Of a stretch of 64,000 nucleotides of DNA, positions 1 through 8,267 are shown piece after piece. How positions within the stretch are numbered: the first letter of the stretch is position 1; every line of letters begins with the position of its first letter. The notes under the pieces are model-generated. The model was not told the DNA's origin and made no database searches. It saw only the letters and a list, made by a program, of their open reading frames with translations. The stretch spans positions 1,384,001 through 1,448,000 of the forward strand of contig NZ_CP009888.1 of assembly GCF_000788395.1 (NCBI RefSeq). Direction: 5' to 3'. The DNA comes from Pseudoalteromonas piratica (GTDB lineage: Bacteria; Pseudomonadota; Gammaproteobacteria; Enterobacterales; Alteromonadaceae). Both the position numbers and the translations under genes were made by a program.

Positions 1-1
1 T

Positions 2-256
2 GATGGTTCCCACCAACTTGCCAATGAATTACGTGCAGCAATTGAAAATACCATGGCACAAGCTGCCGTTATCGATACCAATGCAAAACTGGGTTATTCG
101 TTTGATGTGCAAATTCAACATGCTGATTTAAAGCAACCAGTGACCAATACAATCGAAGCATTGAAGTTACAAACTCAAGTGATCAAAAAAGCGATTGAAG
201 CGCTGGAAGTAACTACAGGCGATCTTGAGCAAGATACTGAAGAGTTTGAAGGCTAA
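2..256 (+). CDS. Imelysin (peptidase M75) family protein, C-terminal part
   Basis: The open frame runs in from the window edge (DGSHQLANELRAAIENTM...), so only about 84 C-terminal residues are present. The internal ATG at 53 is not a credible start because the frame is open and protein-like upstream of it. The tail, with FDVQIQHAD followed by a helix-rich stretch and an acidic end, resembles the C-terminus of imelysin-like periplasmic proteins, a family related to the iron-binding EfeO M75 domain. The neighbourhood supports this: DUF1111 di-heme proteins and another imelysin follow on the same strand. A hairpin terminator separates it from the next gene. The family call rests partly on context. 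Confidence 0.6.
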   Translation, partial: DGSHQLANELRAAIENTMAQAAVIDTNAKLGYSFDVQIQHADLKQPVTNTIEALKLQTQVIKKAIEALEVTTGDLEQDTEEFEG

Positions 257-271
257 TCATCGTTAACACCT

Positions 272-307
272 AAATAGCGCTGTATTTTTCAGCGCTATTT
301 TCGTTTC
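272..307 (+). terminator. Rho-independent terminator or attenuator after the first imelysin gene
   Basis: AAATAGCGCTG pairs with CAGCGCTATTT (11 bp) around a TATTTTT loop and is followed by TTCGTTT. It lies just before the first di-heme gene (ATG 319), so it could reduce read-through from the imelysin gene rather than fully end the operon. Confidence 0.75.
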
Positions 308-318
308 TAGGGGCATTT

Positions 319-1974
319 ATGAAGAGACACATTTTTCTTTCAAGTTTAGTTTTTGCTGTTGTTGGTTGCGGTGGCTCATCAACGACTTCAGATCTAGTTC
401 CTGATAAACCTTCACCACCAACAGTAACATTGCCAGGACAACCGAATGATGGATTAGCGCCAATCAGCCAAAGCGAGCCGGATGCGAGCGAGCATTTATC
501 CGGTGGTGAAGTAACGAGCAATGTGTTTAACGAGGATGCATTCAGTCAATCAGCTCCCACCATTCGTAACGAGTTTGAATTAGATGCCGTTTTTAAGTCG
601 GGCGATCACTTATTTAGAGGGACGCACAAAGGGTTGGGACCGGTTTTCAACAATCCAACGTGTCAGGGATGCCATATTAAAGATGGGCGCGGTGAAGTGC
701 CCAGTAACAAAGATATCGCAATGACCAGCATGTTCCTGCGCATTAGCGATGAAAATGGCCAACCGGATGCAATTTATGGCAATCAATTACAAACCTTCGG
801 CACCGTGACAGGTCATCCAACAGGCGCATTGCCGAAATTTAATGGCGCGTTAGATGAAGGGCTTGCTTATGGTGAAGCGTATGCCTTTGTTGAGTATGAA
901 ACGCTGACAGGGCAATTCGCAGATGGTGAAAGCTATGAGTTACGCAACCCAATTTATAAAGTAACCGATTTATCTTATGGTCCCTTTAACGATACGGTGC
1001 GATTTTCTGCCCGTGTTTCGCCGTCGATTTTTGGCTCTGGCTTATTACATGCCATTCCAGAAGCGTTTATCACCAGCTATGCCGACCCAGATGATGTTGA
1101 TAACAATGGCATTTCAGGTCGCGCAGTTTATGTGACTGAACCGATCTCAGAGCAAACAAAACTAGCACGCTTTGGTTATAAACTTGGGGCCGCATCAGTA
1201 CTGCAACAAATCGCCGGTGCGTATCGAGGTGATATGGGCGTAACAAACCGTATTAATCAAGATGAACCCTGTACTACCAATCAGTTAGCCTGCATTGCAC
1301 AAGCTGAACTTGAGCAAGATAGCGAAGCGTTAGGTTTAGATCTCAGTGATATCGATCTTGCGCAAGTGGAATTTTATAACCGCTTGCTGGCGGTGCCGAA
1401 ACGCCGTGGTTTTGATAGCCAAACAAACACTTGGCAGGATGATATTGTGAAGGGGCGCGCGCTATTTTTTGCAGCCAATTGTAATGGTTGTCATGTGCCA
1501 CGCCATAAAACAGGTGAAGCACCAGCAAGCTTATTAGGTGATGTGGATATTCTTGGCTTTAAAGATTCGAGCACTCCTATTGCGGCATTGAGTGAGCAAG
1601 TTATTTACCCTTACACAGATTTACTGCTTCATGATATGGGTGGTGAATGTGCGCCAATTAGCAAAGAAAATACCCAAGGAGGCAGTTGCCAAATAGGAGA
1701 TAACTGCATTTATGTACAGCGCTGCGAAGGGCTTGCCGATAACCGCCCAGAAGGCAGTGCTTCTGGCACTGAATGGCGAACAGCGCCGCTTTGGGGCTTA
1801 GGGTTGGTGAAGCAAGTGAATGCGCGTGCAACATTTTTACATGATGGTCGCGCCCGCAATATTAGCGAAGCTATTTTATGGCACGGCGGTGAAGCCGAAC
1901 AAGCCAAACAAGCTTATTTAGCGATGGCAAAAAGTGACCGTGAATTACTGCTCGCATTTTTAAATTCGCTATGA
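319..1974 (+). CDS. DUF1111 di-heme oxidoreductase-like lipoprotein (first paralogue)
   Basis: A 551-residue exported lipoprotein: short basic start, hydrophobic core and lipobox ending at Cys17 (AVVGC). Two c-type heme motifs are visible, CQGCH at 115-119 and CNGCH at 388-392, as in DUF1111 proteins, which are distant relatives of di-heme peroxidases and MauG. The family reaction is not established; a periplasmic redox role is inferred. A second cysteine pair (C318, C325) is shared with the next gene. Between HDMG and the GLADNRPEG motif there is an insert of about 26 residues with four cysteines (C444, C457, C463, C469) that the downstream paralogue lacks. Its stop overlaps the next start as ATGA, so translation is probably coupled. 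Confidence 0.88.
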   Translation: MKRHIFLSSLVFAVVGCGGSSTTSDLVPDKPSPPTVTLPGQPNDGLAPISQSEPDASEHLSGGEVTSNVFNEDAFSQSAPTIRNEFELDAVFKSGDHLFRGTHKGLGPVFNNPTCQGCHIKDGRGEVPSNKDIAMTSMFLRISDENGQPDAIYGNQLQTFGTVTGHPTGALPKFNGALDEGLAYGEAYAFVEYETLTGQFADGESYELRNPIYKVTDLSYGPFNDTVRFSARVSPSIFGSGLLHAIPEAFITSYADPDDVDNNGISGRAVYVTEPISEQTKLARFGYKLGAASVLQQIAGAYRGDMGVTNRINQDEPCTTNQLACIAQAELEQDSEALGLDLSDIDLAQVEFYNRLLAVPKRRGFDSQTNTWQDDIVKGRALFFAANCNGCHVPRHKTGEAPASLLGDVDILGFKDSSTPIAALSEQVIYPYTDLLLHDMGGECAPISKENTQGGSCQIGDNCIYVQRCEGLADNRPEGSASGTEWRTAPLWGLGLVKQVNARATFLHDGRARNISEAILWHGGEAEQAKQAYLAMAKSDRELLLAFLNSL

Positions 1975-3377
1975 CCAAACATATATTTCTTAGCGTATTT
2001 AGTTTAGCGGTTTTGCTTTGTGGTTGTACTGAGCAAAAGACACCTGAGTTTTCAAAAAGCGAGTTACGTCCTGGCGGTGACACCACGCTTAAACGCATTA
2101 ATACACGCACTTTTATTCACCCATCGGAAAATCTCGATTTAGATCAGCAATTGGACTTTTGGGATGGATTTTCGTTTTTCCGCGATCCATGGGTCGCAGC
2201 CCCTGCAGCAACCACAGATCGTGATGGTTTAGGGCCGCTTTATAATGCGCGCTCTTGCAAAGCATGTCATATCCGTGGTGGTCGCGGTAAGTTAGTCGGT
2301 GAAGGCACACATTCACCTATGGCGTTGTTGTTTCGCTTGGGAGATTTACAAAATGGTGATGCGGTTGATAAGCATTATGGTGGGCAGTTCCAGCCTTTTG
2401 CTATTAAGTTAGCTAAACCGGCAAGCTTAGCTGCAGAAGGTAAAGTGAAAATTCAGTATGAAACGATCACAGGTCAATATGCAGACGGTACGACCTACCA
2501 ACTCACTAAGCCGAACTACCAACTGGTAGATTTAGCTTATGGTAATTTACAACCAACGACTGTAATCTCCCCCCGTTATGCCCCGGCACTTTATGGTATG
2601 GGCTTGTTAGATGCGATAAGTGAAATTGATTTACTTGCACAGCAAGATATTAACGACCAGAACCAGGATGGCATCTCGGCTAAATACAACCGTGTTGTGA
2701 ATCCAAAAACGCAGCAGCGCGAACTAGGGCGGTTTGGTTTTAAAGCAAGTCAGGTCAGTTTAGCCTCTCAAACAGCAGCCGCGTTTGTTAACGATATTGG
2801 CATTACCAACCCATTTTTCATTCGGGATACCTGCACTCATTCGCAACTCGTCTGTCAACAAGCTTCAAATATGGGTGGCCATGATACAGCACTTGAGATC
2901 CCTGAAAAATTGCACAAGCTCACGGTGTTTATGGGGGCACATGTCGCAGTGCAGCCAACACGTAAATTAACCTCAGAAAAAGCACAACAGGGTAGAGCGC
3001 TTTTTTATTTAGCGAATTGTCATAGTTGTCATACACCAAGTTACACCACACAAAGCGACTATCCGATTAAAAAGCTCGCTAATCAAACTATTTGGCCTTA
3101 CACCAATTTAGCCTTGCACGATATGGGGGAAGGTTTGGCAGATAACAAAGCCGAGGGATTAGCGAATGGCCGCGAGTGGCGTACCCCCCCTCTTTGGGGC
3201 ATAGGTTTGCAGCAAAAAGTACAAGGCTACCAAGCATTTCTTCATGATGGTAGAGCGAAAACAATCGCTGAAGCCATTCTATGGCATGGCGGTGAAGCTG
3301 AACAAGCAAAGTCGGCATTTGTGAATTTTAATCAACAACAGCGCGATGCGTTGATTTACTTTTTACAACAAATTTAA
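1971..3377 (+). CDS. DUF1111 di-heme oxidoreductase-like lipoprotein (second paralogue)
   Basis: A 468-residue lipoprotein with a lipobox ending at Cys19 (LLCGC) and two heme c motifs, CKACH at 96-100 and CHSCH at 350-354. It is clearly paralogous to the preceding protein. Shared blocks include ARFGYK/GRFGFK, a C-x6-C pair (C288, C295), LHDMG, GLADN, EWRT-PLWG-GL and the C-terminal LHDGRA...EAILWHGGEAEQAK. It is about 80 residues shorter, lacking the proline/serine-rich N-terminal linker and the four-cysteine insert. Translation starts inside the previous stop codon (ATGA), and the imelysin gene follows after 10 nt, so the set should be one transcript. Substrate is unknown. Confidence 0.88.
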   Translation: MTKHIFLSVFSLAVLLCGCTEQKTPEFSKSELRPGGDTTLKRINTRTFIHPSENLDLDQQLDFWDGFSFFRDPWVAAPAATTDRDGLGPLYNARSCKACHIRGGRGKLVGEGTHSPMALLFRLGDLQNGDAVDKHYGGQFQPFAIKLAKPASLAAEGKVKIQYETITGQYADGTTYQLTKPNYQLVDLAYGNLQPTTVISPRYAPALYGMGLLDAISEIDLLAQQDINDQNQDGISAKYNRVVNPKTQQRELGRFGFKASQVSLASQTAAAFVNDIGITNPFFIRDTCTHSQLVCQQASNMGGHDTALEIPEKLHKLTVFMGAHVAVQPTRKLTSEKAQQGRALFYLANCHSCHTPSYTTQSDYPIKKLANQTIWPYTNLALHDMGEGLADNKAEGLANGREWRTPPLWGIGLQQKVQGYQAFLHDGRAKTIAEAILWHGGEAEQAKSAFVNFNQQQRDALIYFLQQI

Positions 3378-3387
3378 GGGTAACCAA

Positions 3388-4530
3388 ATGAAATTTAAGG
3401 CACTAACAGTATTGATAACCGCATCGCTATTAACCGCATGTGGCGGTGGTGGCAGTGAAACCTCAAAAGAAACACCGCCGGTCACGCCACCTGTTGTCAC
3501 ACTGACAAAAGATCAGGCGATGACACAATTACTAGCAGCGCAAGCAGACCATTATATTTTACCTGCTTATTCAGCGCTGGTGGATGAAGCTGACAAACTG
3601 GATGCTGCAAGTATTTCGTTTTGCGCTTACGGGTCACCGAGTCAAGACGAATTGGCGGTACTTAAATCAGCTTGGCTTGATGCAAGTAAAGCGTGGCAGT
3701 TTGCTAAAGCCGTTAAAATGGGTCCAGAGTCAGAGGCGTTTCGCCATTACCGCATGCAATTTTGGCCGGATAATAATAACGCAGTGAGTCGTGGTGTGGC
3801 CTCTCTATTAGCTGCACAAGTTATTGATGCTAATGCGGTAGCAAGCTTACAAGATGGTGCGCAAGGGTTGCCTGCGCTTGAGTTATTAATTTTTAACACC
3901 GATGAAGAAAACGCATTACTAACCGCTCAAAATAAAGAAGACCGTTGTTTAGCAGTAATGGCGATTGCTGCCAATGTTAAAACTATCGCAATGGAAATTC
4001 TGACGGGGTGGCAACAACAAACCACTGGGTTTGTGAATGATTTTAAAAACGGTACGGGCGATTATGATTCTAAACAAGCGGTACTTGAAGACTTCGTGAC
4101 CAATTGGTTTGAGTTAATTGAAGTGATCAAAGACAATAAATTAAACGATGTGAAAGGCACGCTTCTTCCTGGCTATCCGGAAAAGGCTGAGGCTCATTAT
4201 AGTTTATCATCGCTTGAAAATATTAAGGTGAATCTAGCAGCCTTAAAGGCAGCTTATCTTGCAGGTGATGGCTACGGTTTTGATGAGTACTTAAACGATA
4301 TTCATCAAAATACCAGCGTAAATGAAAAAATCTTGGCTTACTTTAATGAGCTTGAAACACTTACAAATACAATTGATAAACCTTTATCTCAAGCAGTAAC
4401 AATTCAAGAAAACCGTAATGCATTATCACCTCTTATCACTAAAATTGAAGAGTTTAGGCTTTATCTTTCAACTGACTTTATTCAATTAACGCAGTTAAAC
4501 CCTAATTTTAATTCTAATGATGGGGATTAA
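3388..4530 (+). CDS. Imelysin (M75) family lipoprotein
   Basis: A 380-residue protein with a lipoprotein signal (LLTAC, Cys18) and a Gly-rich, Pro/Thr-rich linker, then an all-helical imelysin-like domain. Recognisable family blocks are AWQFAKAVKMGPES, FRHYRMQFWPD near residue 125 and GLPALELLIFN near residue 163. The last corresponds to the G-x-H/P-x-x-E region of the family; here the histidine position is proline, as in the non-EfeO imelysin subgroup. Imelysins were first described as iron-regulated outer-membrane proteins; proteolysis is not demonstrated for this subgroup. It sits 10 nt after the di-heme pair and 3 nt before the DUF1513 gene. Confidence 0.85.
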   Translation: MKFKALTVLITASLLTACGGGGSETSKETPPVTPPVVTLTKDQAMTQLLAAQADHYILPAYSALVDEADKLDAASISFCAYGSPSQDELAVLKSAWLDASKAWQFAKAVKMGPESEAFRHYRMQFWPDNNNAVSRGVASLLAAQVIDANAVASLQDGAQGLPALELLIFNTDEENALLTAQNKEDRCLAVMAIAANVKTIAMEILTGWQQQTTGFVNDFKNGTGDYDSKQAVLEDFVTNWFELIEVIKDNKLNDVKGTLLPGYPEKAEAHYSLSSLENIKVNLAALKAAYLAGDGYGFDEYLNDIHQNTSVNEKILAYFNELETLTNTIDKPLSQAVTIQENRNALSPLITKIEEFRLYLSTDFIQLTQLNPNFNSNDGD

Positions 4531-4533
4531 GCT

Positions 4534-5610
4534 GTGAAGCGCAGGACTTTCATAAAAAGTTTAGCACTGTGTGGCTTAAGTTTGTCGGTGGGGGCTAATT
4601 TGGTGGCATGTTCTACTGCCAAACAATCACGTTTTGTTAGTGCGGCATCAAATCACCAAGGCGAGCATTTTGTTGTGGCATTTGATGATGCTGGAAACTT
4701 ATTAAATCAGGTAAAAATTGCCAATCGTGGCCATGATTTGGTGATGCTTGATGATGAACGTGTTGCTGCGTTTTCAAGGCGTCCGTTTACTAAGTTATTT
4801 ATTGTCGATCTTAAACACAATATGCTTCAAAGGACTGTCACTTCGGAAGCTGGCTTTCACTTTTATGGCCATGGTGTATTTGATACAAAACGTAATCAAT
4901 TAATAACCACAGAAAACCAAATTGAAAGTGCAAAAGGTTACTTAGTGTTTCGTGATGCAACGTCGTTTGAAGTGGTAAAGCGTATCGAGAGTGGCGGAGT
5001 CGGCCCACATCAGCTGGCATTAATGCCTGATGGTGATCATATTGTGGTTGCCAATGGCGGGATTAAAACTCATCCAAAAAAAGGGCGCGAGAAACTTAAT
5101 CTCGATACGATGGCACCCAACCTAAGTTATGTGCATTTGAGTTCAGGAAAAGTTGTGGAAACAGTTATTCCGCCGCATTTTCAATTAAGTTTACGCCATT
5201 TGGCTGTTGCTAAAAGTGGTGAAGTGATTGTTGGTGCCCAGTATCAAGGTCACTATCGCGATACCTGGCCGCTGGTATTCAGTCATAAGCGGGGTGGTGA
5301 GCTTAAGCCACTTGATGCTAAGCCCGATTTTTGGTTGGCATTTAATCAATACATTGCAAGCATCGCGATAAATGATAAAGAGAATCGCATTGCAGTCACC
5401 TCGCCGCGTGGCGGCGTTGTGTCGTTTTGGCAGCTCGACAATCATCAGTTGTTAAATCATCAACGTTTTGTTGATTGTGCGGGCGTTGCAAGTTCAAAGG
5501 ATTCAATTTTTGTTACCAATGGCAAAGGGCAAGTAGTGACAAATAATTCAAAATCACCACTTTTTCAGTTACAAGCATTGCGGTTCGACAATCATTTAAT
5601 TTACTCTTAA
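4534..5610 (+). CDS. DUF1513 Tat-exported lipoprotein, predicted beta-propeller
   Basis: A 358-residue protein starting at GTG, 3 nt after the imelysin stop. The N-terminus carries a twin-arginine motif (KRRTFIK) and then LVAC (Cys26), so it looks like a Tat-exported lipoprotein, folded or cofactor-loaded before export. The body has repeating short beta-strand units such as GGVGPHQLALMPDGDHIVVANGG and PRGGVVSFWQL, consistent with the quinoprotein-like propeller fold assigned to DUF1513. DUF1513 genes are commonly found beside imelysin and DUF1111 genes, which fits here. Function unknown; inferred to act with the cluster in the periplasm. Confidence 0.85.
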   Translation: MKRRTFIKSLALCGLSLSVGANLVACSTAKQSRFVSAASNHQGEHFVVAFDDAGNLLNQVKIANRGHDLVMLDDERVAAFSRRPFTKLFIVDLKHNMLQRTVTSEAGFHFYGHGVFDTKRNQLITTENQIESAKGYLVFRDATSFEVVKRIESGGVGPHQLALMPDGDHIVVANGGIKTHPKKGREKLNLDTMAPNLSYVHLSSGKVVETVIPPHFQLSLRHLAVAKSGEVIVGAQYQGHYRDTWPLVFSHKRGGELKPLDAKPDFWLAFNQYIASIAINDKENRIAVTSPRGGVVSFWQLDNHQLLNHQRFVDCAGVASSKDSIFVTNGKGQVVTNNSKSPLFQLQALRFDNHLIYS

Positions 5611-5691
5611 CTGGTAAGAGATGTTAATTTTAGCCAAAAACGATAATGACAGGTAAAATGTTCGCCCTTTTCATATGCAGTAAACCAAGTT

Positions 5692-6798
5692 ATGACTATT
5701 TCAAACGATAAATTTGCAGATATTCGCCCATACAATGATGACGAAGTAGCCGCATCTGTTTCGCGACTTCTAAATGATGATGCATTTATCTCTGTAATCG
5801 CAGAGCATAACTTGCCGTCTTGGTTGCGTGCTATCCCATTTCTTGGCAATTACTTAGTAAAATCTAAGCTGCGCAATAAATATGGAAAACTTAAAACGGT
5901 TGATGAAGTGCAGCAAGCGGTTGCCCGTTACCTTGAGATTTTAGTAAAGCGCACCACATCTAAAGTGACATTTTCTGGGTTGGATAAACTCGATAAAAAT
6001 AAAGCGTATTTATTTATTTCAAATCACCGCGATATCGCCCTAGATCCGGCATTTGTAAATTATGGCTTGTTCCAAAGCGATATGAAAACAGTGCGTATTG
6101 CAATTGGCGATAATCTGTTGCAAGTACCTTATATGACTGAGTTAATGCGCTTAAATAAAAGTTTTATTGTTAAGCGTTCAGTAAAGTCACCCAAAGAAAT
6201 GCTTAAAACGCTGACGACCCTTTCGCACTATATTTATGATTCACTCGACACGGGTAATTCAGTATGGATTGCGCAAAAAGAAGGCCGTGCGAAAGATGGT
6301 AATGATGTAACCGATCCGGCACTAATTAAAATGCTGCAATTGCATGGTCGCAAATTAAAAATGGACTTTGCAGACTATGTTAAATCGATAAATGTTGTGC
6401 CTGTAGCGATTTCGTATGAGTTTGAGCCGTGTGAAAAAGCAAAGGCAAAAGAGCAATATCATAAAGCCACATTTGGTGAATATAAGAAAGCGCAGGGCGA
6501 AGATATTGCCAGCATTATTGAAGGGTTTGCTACCAATAAAGGGCATGTGCATTTATCGTTTGGTGAGCCAATTAGCGATAACTGTGAAACGCCAGAGCAA
6601 TTAGCACAAACTATCGATAATCACATTCATGCTAATTATTTCTTACATCCAAACAATTACTTAGCGGCTGACAAAGCTGCTGAGCAAATCAGCGATGACG
6701 CGAAACGTGTTTATCAAAGTCGCTTTGACGGTGTCGCTCCAGAATTACATGAATTTATTAAGCAAATTTATGCCAAGCCGGTGCTAAATCAAAAGTAG
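5692..6798 (+). CDS. PlsC-family glycerolipid acyltransferase
   Basis: A 368-residue protein with an acyltransferase core. The histidine-aspartate box is NHRDIALDP (His112), the substrate-phosphate block is VKRSVKSPKEM, and QKEGRAKDGND takes the place of the EGTRS motif. These are hallmarks of 1-acylglycerol-3-phosphate acyltransferase relatives. No signal peptide or clear transmembrane helix is seen at the N-terminus (TISNDKFADIRPYNDDEV), so it is probably cytosolic or peripherally bound. It stands alone between the DUF1513 gene and a strong terminator, about 80 nt downstream of the former. The exact acceptor cannot be read from sequence; it is longer than E. coli PlsC (about 245 residues). 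Confidence 0.8.
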   Translation: MTISNDKFADIRPYNDDEVAASVSRLLNDDAFISVIAEHNLPSWLRAIPFLGNYLVKSKLRNKYGKLKTVDEVQQAVARYLEILVKRTTSKVTFSGLDKLDKNKAYLFISNHRDIALDPAFVNYGLFQSDMKTVRIAIGDNLLQVPYMTELMRLNKSFIVKRSVKSPKEMLKTLTTLSHYIYDSLDTGNSVWIAQKEGRAKDGNDVTDPALIKMLQLHGRKLKMDFADYVKSINVVPVAISYEFEPCEKAKAKEQYHKATFGEYKKAQGEDIASIIEGFATNKGHVHLSFGEPISDNCETPEQLAQTIDNHIHANYFLHPNNYLAADKAAEQISDDAKRVYQSRFDGVAPELHEFIKQIYAKPVLNQK

Positions 6799-6836
6799 TT
6801 AAACCGTTTGCTTTGATACAAATTGACGCTTTTAAC

Positions 6837-6865
6837 AAACCAGAGTGCAGACTCTGGTTTTTTTT
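6837..6865 (+). terminator. Rho-independent terminator
   Basis: AAACCAGAGT, loop GCAG, ACTCTGGTTT, then more T: a 10-bp stem with a run of eight T, 39 nt after the acyltransferase stop. Confidence 0.92.
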
Positions 6866-6911
6866 GTGCAAAAAATAGTTAAACTGTGATTATGAGTGCG
6901 TAAAAAAGACC

Positions 6912-6941
6912 TAACTCTCTGTTAGTTTTGTGACAGAGTTA
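6912..6941 (+). other. Stem-loop in the leader of the DUF1289 gene
   Basis: TAACTCT and AGAGTTA pair across 16 nt, and CTCTGT/ACAGAG offers an overlapping alternative. The structure ends 9 nt before the ATG at 6951, where it would cover the ribosome-binding region. No T run follows, so it is not a terminator. Confidence 0.4.
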
Positions 6942-6950
6942 ACCAATTAA

Positions 6951-7220
6951 ATGACTGAGCAAAAACAGATTATTGAGCAAATTGAAATTTTTGAAATACC
7001 CAGTCCATGTAAAGGGGTATGTCAGGTGAATAACCGGGGTTATTGCTTAGGATGTTTTCGTTCTCGTGAAGAGCGTTTCCATTGGAATCAACTTTCAAAC
7101 GCACAAAAAAAACATATCATTCGCTTGTGTGCCCAGCGAGAAAAGCGCATACGGCAACATCAGGCACAACAACAAGATAGTAACAGTAATGGTTCTGAGC
7201 AAACTAATTTAGACTTTTAG
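6951..7220 (+). CDS. DUF1289 small cysteine-rich protein
   Basis: An 89-residue cytosolic protein. The DUF1289 signature is clear: SPCKGVCQVN, then GYCLGCFRSREERFHWNQLS, giving a C-x3-C-x8-C-x2-C arrangement that could bind a metal or Fe-S centre. Family members are typically 60-90 residues and are annotated as putative Fe-S proteins; no biochemical role is established. The C-terminal tail is Gln/Ser/Asn-rich and probably disordered. It is monocistronic, with a strong terminator upstream and a convergent gene downstream. Confidence 0.85.
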   Translation: MTEQKQIIEQIEIFEIPSPCKGVCQVNNRGYCLGCFRSREERFHWNQLSNAQKKHIIRLCAQREKRIRQHQAQQQDSNSNGSEQTNLDF

Positions 7221-7249
7221 CATACCGTTAAAACAGTGAGTTAAATGTT

Positions 7250-7948
7250 CTACTTTGGCTTTTTGTGATCTAATTGTGCCCATGTGTTTTGCATTAATTG
7301 CTGATCCAGTTTGATTAATATCGCTTGGTGCTTTCTATGCAAATAGTGGTGAATAGGCTTTTGTGAAACGATCTTTCTTTCAAAAAAATCGAATGTACGT
7401 TGCTCAATTTGATGTTCTAACAAGTATTCTAAAACCAAAATACCATCAATTGTTTGGTTTCTTAGCATGTGCAATTGACTGGTGAGGTTACTGTTAGTAA
7501 TTACTTCGCCCTGATAGTTTTCTTGCTCAATGTATTTTTGTGCAAAGGGGTAACTGGCATTATGGCTGATGGTTTTTAAGTCGCTTAATTGGCAATTAGT
7601 GCATGAATTTTTATTGGTAATAAGCACCAGATTTAGATTCATCAGAGGTGTGACGCTTGCAATTAAATTTGGATACTCTTTGCTAATGCCGATAACTCTG
7701 CCAATTTGCCCATCTAATTCACCTGCATTGGCTGCTGAAAGTGAGCTTTTGTGATCAAAATCAACTACTTTAATTTCAATACCTATGGCTTGATATGCAC
7801 TTTGTAAACGTTTTATTAGGGTGCGAGAAATTTTGGTATCAAGAGGCTTATTGAATACTAAGGTTGTGGTAGGTTGCTCAGCCATAACAGGTTTTAAAAA
7901 TAAAAACACGGCTATGATAAATACAACGGAGGCAGTTAACCTCTTCAT
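7250..7948 (-). CDS. Periplasmic solute-binding-like protein
   Basis: Read from the ATG at 7948 (MKRLTASVVFIIAVFLFLKPVMAEQ), which gives a textbook signal peptide; the frame stays open 21 codons upstream but those residues would precede the signal. The mature part of about 207 residues resembles extracellular solute-binding family 3 proteins: TLVFNKPLD, then AANAGELDGQIGR, LITNKNSC, and the ligand-lobe segment MLRNQTIDGILVLEYLL. No transporter genes lie beside it, so it may act as a sensor-type or orphan binding protein. The C-x2-C pair (NSCTNC) is unusual. It is divergent from the 8067 gene across a palindromic site. Confidence 0.6.
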   Translation of the reverse strand: MKRLTASVVFIIAVFLFLKPVMAEQPTTTLVFNKPLDTKISRTLIKRLQSAYQAIGIEIKVVDFDHKSSLSAANAGELDGQIGRVIGISKEYPNLIASVTPLMNLNLVLITNKNSCTNCQLSDLKTISHNASYPFAQKYIEQENYQGEVITNSNLTSQLHMLRNQTIDGILVLEYLLEHQIEQRTFDFFERKIVSQKPIHHYLHRKHQAILIKLDQQLMQNTWAQLDHKKPK

Positions 7949-8024
7949 AGCGTTTGTTCTTATTGAAATTAGAGACATTGCAGAATTCATTTTAATGTTG
8001 ATCGGCATCACCTATATGGTACAT

Positions 8025-8044
8025 TGCTACCATAACATACTATT
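8025..8044. promoter_or_regulatory. Operator-like palindrome between divergent genes
   Basis: TATGGTA-CATTGC-TACCATA is a perfect 7-bp inverted repeat with a 6-bp spacer. It lies 22 nt before the ATG at 8067 and about 77 nt upstream of the divergent start at 7948. The size and position suit a dimeric repressor site; the regulator is not identifiable. Confidence 0.55.
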
Positions 8045-8066
8045 TAATTTGCTGTATAAAAAGAAC

Positions 8067-8267
8067 ATGTCTTTTAATTTATGTCATTTACCGCGTCAGG
8101 AAAAATATTTAATACAACTCGATTATGAAGCCTCATTTTGGGCGTTTAAAGTAAAGCGAGGCAAAAGTACGCGAGACCAGATATATTCTGAAATTCTGCA
8201 ACGTCCGCAGTCAGAACAAGGAGAGCTAAAACAGCGTTTTGAACGGTATTTAGCGACAATGTCTTGA
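8067..8267 (+). CDS. Small conserved protein, DUF3283-like
   Basis: A 66-residue protein starting MSFNLCHLPRQEKY, with a spaced AAGA upstream of the ATG. A longer reading of the same frame from 7821 is rejected because it runs back through the promoter region and into the opposite-strand gene. The pattern (NLC-LP--EK--I-LD--ASF---K-K-GK) resembles the DUF3283 family of small gammaproteobacterial proteins, recalled from memory and not searched. Function unknown; soluble, mixed charge. The stop overlaps the TTG start of the acetyltransferase gene, so the two are probably translationally coupled. Confidence 0.6.
   Translation: MSFNLCHLPRQEKYLIQLDYEASFWAFKVKRGKSTRDQIYSEILQRPQSEQGELKQRFERYLATMS

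Noticed and set aside
5604..5620. Terminator after the DUF1513 gene
   Set aside because: CTCTTA/TAAGAG is only 6 bp, AT-rich and lacks a T run.
7821..8066. Long N-terminal extension of the small gene at 8067
   Set aside because: The stretch runs through the divergent promoter, the palindrome and the 5' end of the opposite gene, and its translation does not look like protein; the ATG at 8067 gives a compact family-like protein.
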